From: JANWVO01 sp037446555
GTDB lineage: Bacteria > Acidobacteriota > Terriglobia > Bryobacterales > Bryobacteraceae
DNA: 64,000 nt
Assembly: GCA_037446555.1 (NCBI GenBank)
Contig: JBBIIK010000021.1
Coordinates: forward strand, 4,593-68,592
Reading direction: 5' to 3'
The position numbers and the translations under genes are program-made. Shown one piece after another: positions 45,232 to 54,000 of the stretch; positions within the stretch are counted from its first letter, which is position 1; each line of letters starts with the position of its first letter. The notes below the pieces were generated by a model. It saw nothing but the letters and a program-made list of their open reading frames with translations, was not told the origin of the DNA and did no database searches.

Positions 45232-46637
45232 GCACGGCGTTCGCCACGCCATTCGCCGGAACCTGGTATCCGGCGGATGCCGCCGAATTGGAACAATTGC
45301 TGGATGAATTGTTGGAAAAATCGGAGGCCAGAATTGGTCGGGCGCTCCCCCCGGGCGCTGTGGCCGCGGTGGCGCCGCACGCGGGCCTGGCCTATTCCGG
45401 TTCAGTCGCCGCAGCCGCCTGGCGCTGCCTCGCCACGGCGCGGCCCGCCCGCGTCGTCATGCTCGGCTTCCTGCACTCCGGCGGGCCGCCGGAAGTAGTC
45501 ATGCCGCGGCTGGCCGCTTACGAGACTCCATTGGGCCGCGTTGGAGTGGATCTTGACGGGTTCGATTTCCCCGCGCTGCCGCCTTCGCACGCCTGTGATC
45601 ATTCGCTCGAAATCCAGCTGCCGCTCGTGCAGCGGCTCCTGCCGGGCGTGCCCGTCGCGCCGCTCTACACCGGCTCCGCCTCCGAACGCGTCCACTCCGC
45701 CGCCGCCCGCCGCATCGCGGATGCGCTGCGCCCTGGCGACGTCCTGCTGGCCAGCACCGATCTCACCCACTACGGGCGCCGCTTCGGCTTCACGCCCTTC
45801 CCGGTGGATGCCGAAACCGCGACGAACCTCCACGCACTGGACCGCGAAGTGATCGACGCCGCTTCCAGCCTCGACCCATCCTTCTTCCTCTCCGAGCTGC
45901 GCCGGAACGGCTCCAACACCTGCGGCATCGCGCCCGTGAGCCTGCTGCTTGAAATCCTGCGCCTGCTCGGCGGCGAGGAAGTCTTCCAGGCGGAGCTGGA
46001 CTACCTGACAACGGGAGACTTGAACGGCGACTACTCGCTTTCGGTCGGATACGCCGCCCTCGGGTATTTCCGCGCGAGTTCCTTCCACCTCGACGAAGCC
46101 GCGCAGCGGGAGCTGCTCGCGAGCGCGGAAGCCACGCTCGCGCAGCTGCGGGAACGGGGCATCGAACGCCCGGTGGAGAGCGAGGCGCCGCTTGAGGCGC
46201 TCGACCGCCGCGGCGGCGTCTTCGTCAGCCTGCACCGCAAAGGCGAGCTGTTTGGCTGCATCGGGCGCATCGGGAAAGCGGATGCCTACTGCACCGCCGT
46301 GCCGGAACTGGCGCTTTCGGCATTGCACGATCCGCGCTTCCCGACTCGCGCCACCGCGCCGCCGGACCTCGAAATCGAAATCTCGATCCTCACGCCCTTC
46401 AAGCGCCTGCCCCGCCCGGAGCTGCTCCGGCCCGGCGAGCACGGCGGGTTTCTGGAATGCTGGGGCAGGCGCGGACTCCTGCTGCCGCAGGTTGCGCGCG
46501 AGCACAACGCCACGCGCGAATGGTTCCTCGAGGCGCTGGCGCGCAAGGCCGGATTGCCCGCGGGCGCGTGGCGCAACGCCGAGTCGAAGCTGTGGGCCTT
46601 CCGCGCGCACGTATTTTCGGCATCCAGCCTCAGCTAA
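45228..46637 (+). CDS. AmmeMemoRadiSam proteins B and A fused (Memo-AMMECR1)
   Basis: A 469-residue fusion. The first about 270 residues are the Memo/dioxygenase-like domain (AmrB): GTWYPADAAELEQLLD, VAPHAGLAYSGSVAA, HACDHSLEIQLPLVQ and STDLTHYG with metal-type histidines, CGIAP. The last about 190 are AMMECR1 (AmrA): GVFVSLHRKGELFGCIGRI, DPRFPTRATAPPDLEIEISILTP and GLLLPQVAREHNATREWFLEALARKAGL. ATG 45228 overlaps the AmrS stop and follows GGAGGGG. The fusion of A and B with S adjacent reproduces the complete three-part system. Confidence 0.93.
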   Translation: MSTAFATPFAGTWYPADAAELEQLLDELLEKSEARIGRALPPGAVAAVAPHAGLAYSGSVAAAAWRCLATARPARVVMLGFLHSGGPPEVVMPRLAAYETPLGRVGVDLDGFDFPALPPSHACDHSLEIQLPLVQRLLPGVPVAPLYTGSASERVHSAAARRIADALRPGDVLLASTDLTHYGRRFGFTPFPVDAETATNLHALDREVIDAASSLDPSFFLSELRRNGSNTCGIAPVSLLLEILRLLGGEEVFQAELDYLTTGDLNGDYSLSVGYAALGYFRASSFHLDEAAQRELLASAEATLAQLRERGIERPVESEAPLEALDRRGGVFVSLHRKGELFGCIGRIGKADAYCTAVPELALSALHDPRFPTRATAPPDLEIEISILTPFKRLPRPELLRPGEHGGFLECWGRRGLLLPQVAREHNATREWFLEALARKAGLPAGAWRNAESKLWAFRAHVFSASSLS

Positions 46638-46698
46638 ACCAGAGTTCCTTTCGCAGCCATGAGAAGTCGTAGGCCGGGAGTCCCGCTCGGCGTGTCAT
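46630..46698 (-). CDS. Possible 22-residue peptide next to the AmmeMemoRadiSam genes
   Basis: A 22-codon frame beginning MTRRAGLPAYDFSW and ending RKELWFS. It is rich in aromatic residues and lies tail-to-tail with the Memo-AMMECR1 gene, overlapping its stop by 8 bp. The same frame is open back to the stop of the upstream sugar-isomerase gene, so it could equally be a decayed extension of something else. No good ribosome-binding site. Speculative; listed because radical SAM systems often act on small aromatic peptides. Confidence 0.2.
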   Translation of the reverse strand: MTRRAGLPAYDFSWLRKELWFS

Positions 46699-46839
46699 GA
46701 ATCCCCGCCGGTCTCTCCGCGCTTGGGCGCCGCCTGAAAGAAAGTGCATGTTCCGGCGCTGCTGCAGGGCGTAGTGGCCCTCTGATTGGATCTGTGCTTC
46801 GCGGGTCGCGACGGTGTGGCCCGTGACGTTCGTACAAGC

Positions 46840-47685
46840 TCAGGCCGCGGTGAGCCCGGCGATCACGCCGCGCATGTACGCGAAGCTGCGGTGCATGCCC
46901 GGCAGCGGGTTCTCGGCGTTGATTTCGTACTCCAGATGAACCACGCCGGCGTAATTCATCTTCATCAGCAGCCGGAAGATCTGCGGCACCGGCATCTGAC
47001 CGTCGCCGACATCGCACTGGCTGCGGGCTTCCTTCAGGTCGCGGAGGTCCTTGATGTGCATGTCGAGCAGGCGCGGGCCGGCCATCTCGATCTCCTCGAG
47101 CACGTCCTTGCCCGTGCGCGTCGTGTGGCCCACGTCGATGCAGACGCCCATCCGCGGGTCCATGTCCTTAAGCATCTTCAGGGCGTCCGACGGGGCGGGG
47201 AAGTGCTTGTCCTCGGGACCATGGTTGTGCACCGCGATCTTGATGTCGTATTCCTTCGCGAACTTCTCGATGACCGGCAGAGTCTTCGCCGTCGGGCCCA
47301 CGTTCATCATCGGCAGCCCGAGACGCTTCGCATACTCGAAGTAGAACTTTACGTCGTCCGGGTCTTCCTTCTGCATGTAGACCGTGCCGCCTCCGGTGAG
47401 CGTCAGCCCCGCGGCGGCGAATTCGCGCCGGGCGCGGTCGAGCTCCTCCGGCGTCGAGCGGTACAGCGCGTGGAACTCCTTGATTGTCAGCAGCGAGATG
47501 CCCAGCTCTTTTGCGTAGCGGATGCACAGGCGGCGGCTGAACTCGCGGAAGGAGTAGCTGGCGATGCCGAGCCGGATGCCGCCGGCGGGCGCGGCTGCAG
47601 CAGCCGATGGCGCCATTGCCGTGGCGGCGGCTGTGGCGGCGGGAATCGACTGGAGAAAACGTCTGCGGCTGGTCTCGGATATCAT
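46840..47685 (-). CDS. Tat-exported sugar phosphate isomerase/epimerase-like TIM-barrel protein
   Basis: A 281-residue AP-endonuclease-2/xylose-isomerase-like protein. The Tat signal MISETSRRRFLQSIPAATAAATA precedes a barrel with LGIASYSFREFS, IAVHNHGPEDKHF, MGVCIDVGHTTRTG, LDMHIKDL and VVHLEYE, whose acidic and histidine residues form a metal site. The reaction is an isomerisation or epimerisation of a sugar or inositol-type compound, not precisely known. ATG 47685 lies only 6 bp from the divergent start codon at 47692. Confidence 0.85.
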   Translation of the reverse strand: MISETSRRRFLQSIPAATAAATAMAPSAAAAAPAGGIRLGIASYSFREFSRRLCIRYAKELGISLLTIKEFHALYRSTPEELDRARREFAAAGLTLTGGGTVYMQKEDPDDVKFYFEYAKRLGLPMMNVGPTAKTLPVIEKFAKEYDIKIAVHNHGPEDKHFPAPSDALKMLKDMDPRMGVCIDVGHTTRTGKDVLEEIEMAGPRLLDMHIKDLRDLKEARSQCDVGDGQMPVPQIFRLLMKMNYAGVVHLEYEINAENPLPGMHRSFAYMRGVIAGLTAA

Positions 47686-47699
47686 GCTCCGATGATATC
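47678..47699. promoter_or_regulatory. Palindromic divergent promoter embedded in two start codons
   Basis: A perfect 8-bp inverted repeat (GATATCAT / ATGATATC) with a 6-bp spacer. The ATG of each gene lies in its own arm. On each strand TATCAT ends 6 nt before the other start codon, exactly where a -10 box for a leaderless transcript would lie. Both proteins begin Met-Ile-Ser. Confidence 0.5.
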
Positions 47700-48852
47700 T
47701 CAGCCAACCGCATTGCTGGCCCTGTGGCTGGCGGCCTCGCCGCCTGGCGTGGTCATCGACCATTGCCCGGCTGTCACCGGCCAGTACATTGGTTCGCCGT
47801 CGATCGCGATTCTCCCCGACGGCCGCTACGTTGCGTCCCACGACTTCTTCGGGCCGAATGCCGGACACAGGACAGCCGCGCTCACCCGCATTTTCCGCTC
47901 CGCCGACCGTGGCCGCTCCTGGCGCCTGATCGCCGAAGTCCGCCCGGCGTTCTGGTCGACGTTATTCGTGCACCGCGGCGCGCTCCACCTGATCGGAACA
48001 ACGCACGAAAACGGCGATACGGTGATCCGCCGCTCCCTGGACGGTGGCCAGACCTGGACTGTGCCGGTGGACGAAAAGACCGGCCTGTTGTTGCGCGGCC
48101 AGTATCACTGCGCGCCGCAGCCGGTGCTCGTCCACGGCGGACGCCTCTGGCGGGCGATGGAAGATGCCTCGGGGTCCGGCGGCTGGGGCCGCCAGTTCCT
48201 TGCTTTCATGATGTTTGCGCCCGCCGGAGCCGATCTGCTGGACGCCTCCGTCTGGACGTTTTCCAACCGCCTGCCCAGCGACCCGTCCTGGCTGGACGGG
48301 AAAATGCGCGGCTGGCTGGAAGGCAACGCGGTGGCCGGCCCGGAGGGGCGCATCTGGGACGTGTTGCGCGTCGATGTCCCGCAAGGGGGGATCGCCGCAA
48401 GGATCGGCATCTCCCCGGACGGCCGCGAGGCGCGCTTCGATCCGGAGAGCGGATTTCTTGCCTTTCCGGGCGGAGCGAAGAAGTTCACCATCCGCTATGA
48501 CGGGCGTTCGCGGCTGTACTGGACGCTGGTTAACCGGGTGCCGGAGGCCTTCCGCGGTCCGCACGCCGCCACGGTGCGCAACACGCTGGCTCTCGCCTCT
48601 TCACCCAACCTGTGGCTCTGGACGGTGCGCAGCATCATACTCCAGCACCCGGACTTCGAAAAGCACGGCTTTCAGTACGCGGACTGGCAGTTCGACGGGA
48701 GCGACATCATCGCCGCCGTGCGGACGGCCTTCGAGGACGGCCAAGGGGGACCGCCTCGCGCGCACGATGCCAACTTTCTCACTTTCCACCGCATCCGGAA
48801 CTTCCGCAAGGCGGGGCGTATCGCGGATTTTGCGCCGGCGCCGCCGCGATGA
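47692..48852 (+). CDS. Exported sialidase-like BNR-repeat protein
   Basis: A 386-residue protein with a signal region (MISQPTALLALWLAASPPG) and a six-bladed sialidase-type propeller. Two Asp-box motifs are visible, SADRGRSW and SLDGGQTW, with further blades HCAPQPVLVHGGRLWRAME and KKFTIRYDGRSRLYWTLVN. The catalytic arginine triad of true sialidases cannot be confirmed by eye, so the enzyme may act on another glycan. Start ATG 47692 is head-to-head with the sugar-isomerase gene. Confidence 0.75.
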   Translation: MISQPTALLALWLAASPPGVVIDHCPAVTGQYIGSPSIAILPDGRYVASHDFFGPNAGHRTAALTRIFRSADRGRSWRLIAEVRPAFWSTLFVHRGALHLIGTTHENGDTVIRRSLDGGQTWTVPVDEKTGLLLRGQYHCAPQPVLVHGGRLWRAMEDASGSGGWGRQFLAFMMFAPAGADLLDASVWTFSNRLPSDPSWLDGKMRGWLEGNAVAGPEGRIWDVLRVDVPQGGIAARIGISPDGREARFDPESGFLAFPGGAKKFTIRYDGRSRLYWTLVNRVPEAFRGPHAATVRNTLALASSPNLWLWTVRSIILQHPDFEKHGFQYADWQFDGSDIIAAVRTAFEDGQGGPPRAHDANFLTFHRIRNFRKAGRIADFAPAPPR

Positions 48853-48859
48853 GCGCGGC

Positions 48860-49651
48860 TCACTCTTGCAGCGGGTCCTCCAGCACGCAGACGAACTCGG
48901 CGATGGTGACGTAGCGCTCGTCTTCGCGCAGGTCCCAGTCCTGGTATTCGGGATTTTCCGGGTGCATGGTGATCTGTTTGTGGCGCCAGTTGCCGCCATC
49001 TGCCACTTTCTCGCTGGAATACCGCTTGAGGGTGAATTCGCCGCCTTCGTCGAGGGTGGCCATGCGCTGCACGATGAAGATGCCGTTCTTGCGGGATCCG
49101 CCGTAATAGGACCGGAACACGCACAGGGAGCCGTCGGGGATGTCGGGCTCCATGGAATGGCCCTGCACGCGCACCACGAAGAGATCCTCGGAGAGGCGGC
49201 GCCGCCCGGGCACGCGCGCCTCCACCCACTCTTCCGCTTCTTTGGCCTTGTCCGGCCCGAAACCGCCCGCGGCCAGTTCGATAGGGATCAGCGGCAGGTG
49301 CGTCTGATATTGCCGCACGCTGGAGGAGACAATCTTGCGGTAGAGCGCCTGCGCCGTGCGTTCCAGATCAATGCCAATGGCCTGGGCAGGATCCGAGACG
49401 CGCAGGAAGTTCGAAAGATTCTCATCCATCCAGCGCAGCAGCGCAGCGCCGCCCATCTCCTCGCCGTAGGTCCGCAACTGTTCCAGCAACGCGCACAGCA
49501 GGTCTTTTTCTTCCCCCGCGAAGTCGTCGATGTCCTCGCGGAAGCGGAACGCGCACTCGTCTGTTTCCGGATCGCAAACCACGACGCCACACTTCTCGCC
49601 CAGGGCCTCCAGCACCCTGGATTCGACCCTGCGCGTGCGTACGGCTTCCAT
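48860..49651 (-). CDS. S24 (LexA-type) self-cleaving peptidase without a visible DNA-binding domain
   Basis: A 263-residue protein. The C-terminal half is an S24 peptidase: cleavage-site-like AAGGFG (A128-G129), nucleophile S166 in GHSMEPDIPDG, general-base K209 in FTLKRY, with VFRSYYGGSRKNGIFIVQ. The N-terminal half (1-120) is mostly helical (FAGEEKDLLCALLEQLRTYGEEMGG) with no recognisable helix-turn-helix, unlike LexA or phage repressors. Self-cleavage would separate the two halves. It may respond to damage or another signal; the target is unknown. ATG is preceded by AAAGGGAG. Confidence 0.82.
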   Translation of the reverse strand: MEAVRTRRVESRVLEALGEKCGVVVCDPETDECAFRFREDIDDFAGEEKDLLCALLEQLRTYGEEMGGAALLRWMDENLSNFLRVSDPAQAIGIDLERTAQALYRKIVSSSVRQYQTHLPLIPIELAAGGFGPDKAKEAEEWVEARVPGRRRLSEDLFVVRVQGHSMEPDIPDGSLCVFRSYYGGSRKNGIFIVQRMATLDEGGEFTLKRYSSEKVADGGNWRHKQITMHPENPEYQDWDLREDERYVTIAEFVCVLEDPLQE

Positions 49652-49680
49652 CTCCCTTTCGCCTTATCGGCGCGCCCCTG

Positions 49681-50730
49681 TCACGGCGTGAATGGATAAT
49701 AGCCCTCGCGCGCCCGCACCTTCACGTTCGGAAGGTTGACGCGCAGCTCGATGCGGCGGAACGGCTTGCGGGTGTCGAGATCGGAGGGGACATACCGCAG
49801 AATGTACTGCGTGGTGATCTCGCCCGCGGTGGCCGCGATGGCGTTCACGATGCCCCGCATGATGGCCGCTGCATAGCCGCCCGTGCCCACCTTCAGGGCA
49901 TAGTTGCCTTCGTCGGAGGGGGTCGACAGATAGCCGCTCACGTCGGAGTAGACGTTCTCGAGCGGATAAACCACTCTGCCTCCGGTCGACTCGCACAGCC
50001 GCTTCAGGTTCGCGTCACCGGCGCTGTGGAACCCGAACGCCACCGTCGACACGCCATAAATCGTCACCAGATTCCGCTGCGCGACCTCGACCACCTCGTC
50101 GAGCGTCTTCTTGCTGCTGGTGTCCGTGCCGTCGCCGACGATGACGATGACACGCCGCGGCTCGATTGGCTCGCCCTGCACCAGCGTGCGGCTGGTGCAG
50201 GCCGTGTAGACGGCGTCGAAAAGCGCCGAACTGCCGCCCGGCTTCAGCTTCCTCACCCGGTCGATGATCTTCTCCGGGTCGTCGGTGGTGTTCACCAAAA
50301 GCTCGGCTTCGGTGGAGTAGCTGATCAGGTACCCGGAAAAGCGCTTGTCCGGCTTCCCGTCAGGTTCCATGGTGGCGTCCACCAGCTCGATGATCGCCTC
50401 CCGGAACTTGTCCCAGTGCAGGCGCGTACGGTTGGAGAGATCGATCAGGTAGCCGATCACCACCGGCTGGTTGCGCTCCCGCGTGAAGTAGGTGATCTTC
50501 TGCGGCACACCTTCGTCGAGCAGCAGGAAATCCTTCTCATCGAGGTTCGACACGAACCGCCCCTTGTCGTCGGTCACCGTCACGGGAACCACGACCTCGG
50601 TTACTGAACTCTTGAACGCCTCCTCGGCGCGCATCGCAGGCTTCGCCTGCTGCGCCTGCGTCTGCGCCAGGCACGGCAGGCAGCCCGTCCAGCCCCAGAG
50701 CAACAGTGCTGCCAGCGAAGTCCGCTTCAT
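49681..50730 (-). CDS. Exported VWFA-related protein (acidobacterial type)
   Basis: A 349-residue exported protein. Signal peptide KRTSLAALLLWGWTGCLPCLAQ, then a short beta-rich stalk (VVVPVTVTDDKGRFVSNLDEKDF) and a von Willebrand A domain with the metal-site motif YLIDLSNRTRLHW, plus GGSSALFDAVY and VIVIVGDGTDTSS. The VTDDKGRFVxxL...DF pattern is the hallmark of the VWFA-related family common in Acidobacteria. It is probably anchored in or exported to the periplasm and binds a partner. The TATAAT box at 50747 gives a leader of about 10 nt before ATG 50730. Confidence 0.9.
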   Translation of the reverse strand: MKRTSLAALLLWGWTGCLPCLAQTQAQQAKPAMRAEEAFKSSVTEVVVPVTVTDDKGRFVSNLDEKDFLLLDEGVPQKITYFTRERNQPVVIGYLIDLSNRTRLHWDKFREAIIELVDATMEPDGKPDKRFSGYLISYSTEAELLVNTTDDPEKIIDRVRKLKPGGSSALFDAVYTACTSRTLVQGEPIEPRRVIVIVGDGTDTSSKKTLDEVVEVAQRNLVTIYGVSTVAFGFHSAGDANLKRLCESTGGRVVYPLENVYSDVSGYLSTPSDEGNYALKVGTGGYAAAIMRGIVNAIAATAGEITTQYILRYVPSDLDTRKPFRRIELRVNLPNVKVRAREGYYPFTP

Positions 50731-50746
50731 GGAACGCCCTGCCTTG

Positions 50747-50752
50747 ATTATA
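50747..50752 (-). promoter_or_regulatory. Candidate -10 box (TATAAT) for the VWFA gene
   Basis: A perfect TATAAT on the minus strand, 16 bp before the VWFA start codon. No clear -35. The leader would be about 10 nt. Confidence 0.45.
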
Positions 50753-51024
50753 CGGCTCCCGGCCCTGCGCCCGGCGCCCGCCCGGCCCTTCAGCGTCCGT
50801 ACTGCGGTTGCACGCTGCCGATGCCGTCCGGCTAATCGCTCGAAGATGCATTGAAGAGTTTTAACTCTTGTTTCCGGAAAACACCCTTGACTCGCAGTGC
50901 GTTCCGTCCCATGCTGTAAGCGATTGCGGCCCGTCCGTGACAACGGGCTTTCAACCGGCAGGCGCCCGGACGTCCTGCCGCGAGATGGGAGTTGCTAATT
51001 CTCAACGCCAGAAGAGGTTCCGCG

Positions 51025-54000
51025 ATGAATTCATTGAAGCGTTTGCCAGTATGGGCTCTTCTGCTGTCCGCCTGTGTGTGGGCGCAGCAGGACCGAGCCA
51101 CCCTTGTTGGCACCGTCACTGACCCAAGCGGCGCCGTGGTTCCACAGGTCAAGGTCACCATCGTCCAGACCACCACGAATCTCGCGGTGGAAACACAAAC
51201 CAACGAATCGGGGCAGTTCCGTGCGCCGAACCTGCCTATCGGTGAATTCCGGGTGGAATTTGAGGCGCCGGGCTTCAAGAAAGTGGTGCGCGACGGCATC
51301 CGCCTGAGCATCCAGGATGTCGTTCGCGTGGACGTGCGGCTGGAGGTTGGCGCTACTTCCGAATCGCTCACCGTCACTGCCGAAGTGCCGCTCTTGCAGA
51401 CTGAAACGCCGGAAGTCGGCCAGGTTCTCGGCACTCGGCAAGTCATCGACCTGCCGCTCGGCTTCAGCGGCGGCCGTTACGCCGAAAACTTCGCCTTCAA
51501 GCTCACCCCCGGCGTCAGCGGCAACAACTGGACCAGCCACATCAACGGCGCGCCGTCCTTCTCCAAGGAGGTGGTGCTGGAAGGCGGTTCGGCCACGATT
51601 TACATCAGCGGCCACATGGGTGAATCGAGCCCGTCGATGGAGGCGCTGGAGGAGTTCAAGATCCAGACCAGCGGCATGAGTGCCGAGTTCACGCGCACCG
51701 CCGGCGGCGTCTTCAACTTCGCCATGAAGTCCGGTACCAACCAGTTCCATGGCAGCGGCATGTTCCAGCTCCACAATGAGAGCTTCGACGCGAACACTTT
51801 CGCCAACAACTTCTATGGAAGGCCGCGCCGCTACGACCGCCGCCACAACTGGGCGACATCGCTTGGCGGCCCGGTTTGGATTCCCAAGGTGATCAACGGC
51901 AAGGACCGCTGGTTCTTCTACAGCGCCTACGAGAAATACAAGGAGCAGTACGCCGGCGGCGGCTCGCCCACAGTCACCGTTCCGACAGAAGCCTGGTGGA
52001 GCGGCGACTTCGGCAACTACCTCACCGGGGAGCGGCTCGGCGCCGACGCCTTGGGACGAGATGTCGTCCGCGGCGCTATCTACGATCCGGCCAGCTACCG
52101 CCTGGTCGGCGGCCAGGTGGTCCGCGACATGTTCCCGAACAACGTGATCCCCCAGGCCCGGATGTCCAAGGTCGCTCTCAACCTGCGCGACATCATGCTC
52201 AAGCACTACAAGCCCGCTCTGCCCACCCTGTTGAACAACTCGTTCTTCCCCGTCTCCAACCAGGCAGGCTTCGAGCAGACGCAGTTCTCCACCAAGAGCG
52301 ATTTTCAGATCAACTCCAACCAGCGTCTGGCGGGCTCGTTCGTTTTCGTGGACCGCCCGCGCACGTTGCTCGATCAGGGCGGCGTGTGGGACTTCAACGA
52401 TCCCAACGGCGGCCCGCTGAGCCGCGCGCGGCTCCAGTGGGTGGCATCCCACTATGTCCGCATCGCCCATGACTGGACTGTCACGCCCAGCATCCTGAAC
52501 CATATGCTGGTGGCCTACAACCGCCAGATCAACCCGTCTACGTCGAAGCATGTCAAGGAACCCGGCGCGCAGATCCTGGGCATCAAGGGCATCCGCCAGG
52601 ATCTGAACTACCCCGAGATCACCGGCCTGTCGGGGGACCGCGTCAGCTTCCCTACGCTGGGCTACCAGGCCAATGACATCGGCGCCGGCACGGCTTACCA
52701 ATTCGTCAATACCTTGAGCTGGCTGCGCGGCAAGCATGCCTTCAAGTTCGGCTTCGACTACCGCTGGAACGGCCTCAACTGGCGCAACAACGCCGGTCCG
52801 GGGCAGTTCAACTTCTCGGCCGACGTCACCGGGCTGCCCGGTTTCAATCAGACCGGCCATGGCTTTGCGTCGATGCTCCTCGGCCAGGTCACCAGCGCCA
52901 GTGTGAACATCGACGTGCCCGTCGGCAGCCAGTTCCCGATGTACAGCTGGTTCGTCCAGGACGACTGGAAAGTCAGCCGCCGGCTCACTCTCAATATCGG
53001 CCTCCGGTGGGACTACCAGCCGCAGGGCACCGAGAAGTACGACCGGCTGCACAACTTCAACCTCGACCTCACCGATCCGAAGTATGGCATCAAGGGCGCG
53101 GTGGAATTCGCGGGAACCGGCCCGGGCCGCATCGGCCGCCGCATGTTCTACGACAACAACCTCTGGACCACCTGGGGGCCGCGGATCGGGTTCGCCTACC
53201 AGTTGCCGGAAGCCACCAGGATGACCATCCGCGGCGGCTACGGCATCTTCTACTCCCCGCGCATCCCCAACGGCTGGTCCGGCGTCCCGTGGGGCAACAA
53301 GACCGGCTTCACCATGACCAACCAGGTGCAGCGTCCAGCCCCCAACCTGCCCGCCTTCAACTGGGACGACGGCTACAACGGCGTTGTTCGCAAGGCCGAA
53401 CTCGACCCCTCGCTGGCCAAGTACATCTGGGGCCCGGTGAGCTGGGATCCCAACGGCGGCCGCGTCGGTTACACCATGCAGTGGAACTTCAACTTGCAGC
53501 GCGAACTGCCCGGCCAGATGGTGGTCGACATCGGCTACGTCGGCACGCAGAGCGTCGGCCTGCTGGCCAACGAAATCCGCCGGCCCTGGCAACTGCCCTA
53601 TTCGGTGCTTTCGCTGGGCGACACGCTCGGCAGCTGGGTGAACAACGACGCTTCCATCCCCGCGTCGGTCAAGCAGCTCGGCGGGCGGTATCCGTACGGC
53701 AACGACGGCGAATGGATCCCGCTCTATCAGACCCTCTCGCCCTATCCCACGGTCATCTACTGGAGCGCGCTTTATAGCTGGAACGTCCCGCTGGGCTTCT
53801 CCAATTACCAGGCGCTTCAGCTGCAGTGGAACAAGCGCTACTCCCAGGGGTTGCAGTTCAATTCCAACTACACGTTCTCCAAAACCATGGGCAACGTCAG
53901 CTCCACCTTCGGCGACACCTGGGGCATGAACTCGGGCCGTCCGATGGACTATTACAACCTCAGCCTCGAGAAGAGCGTGATGGAGTACGACCAGCGGCAC

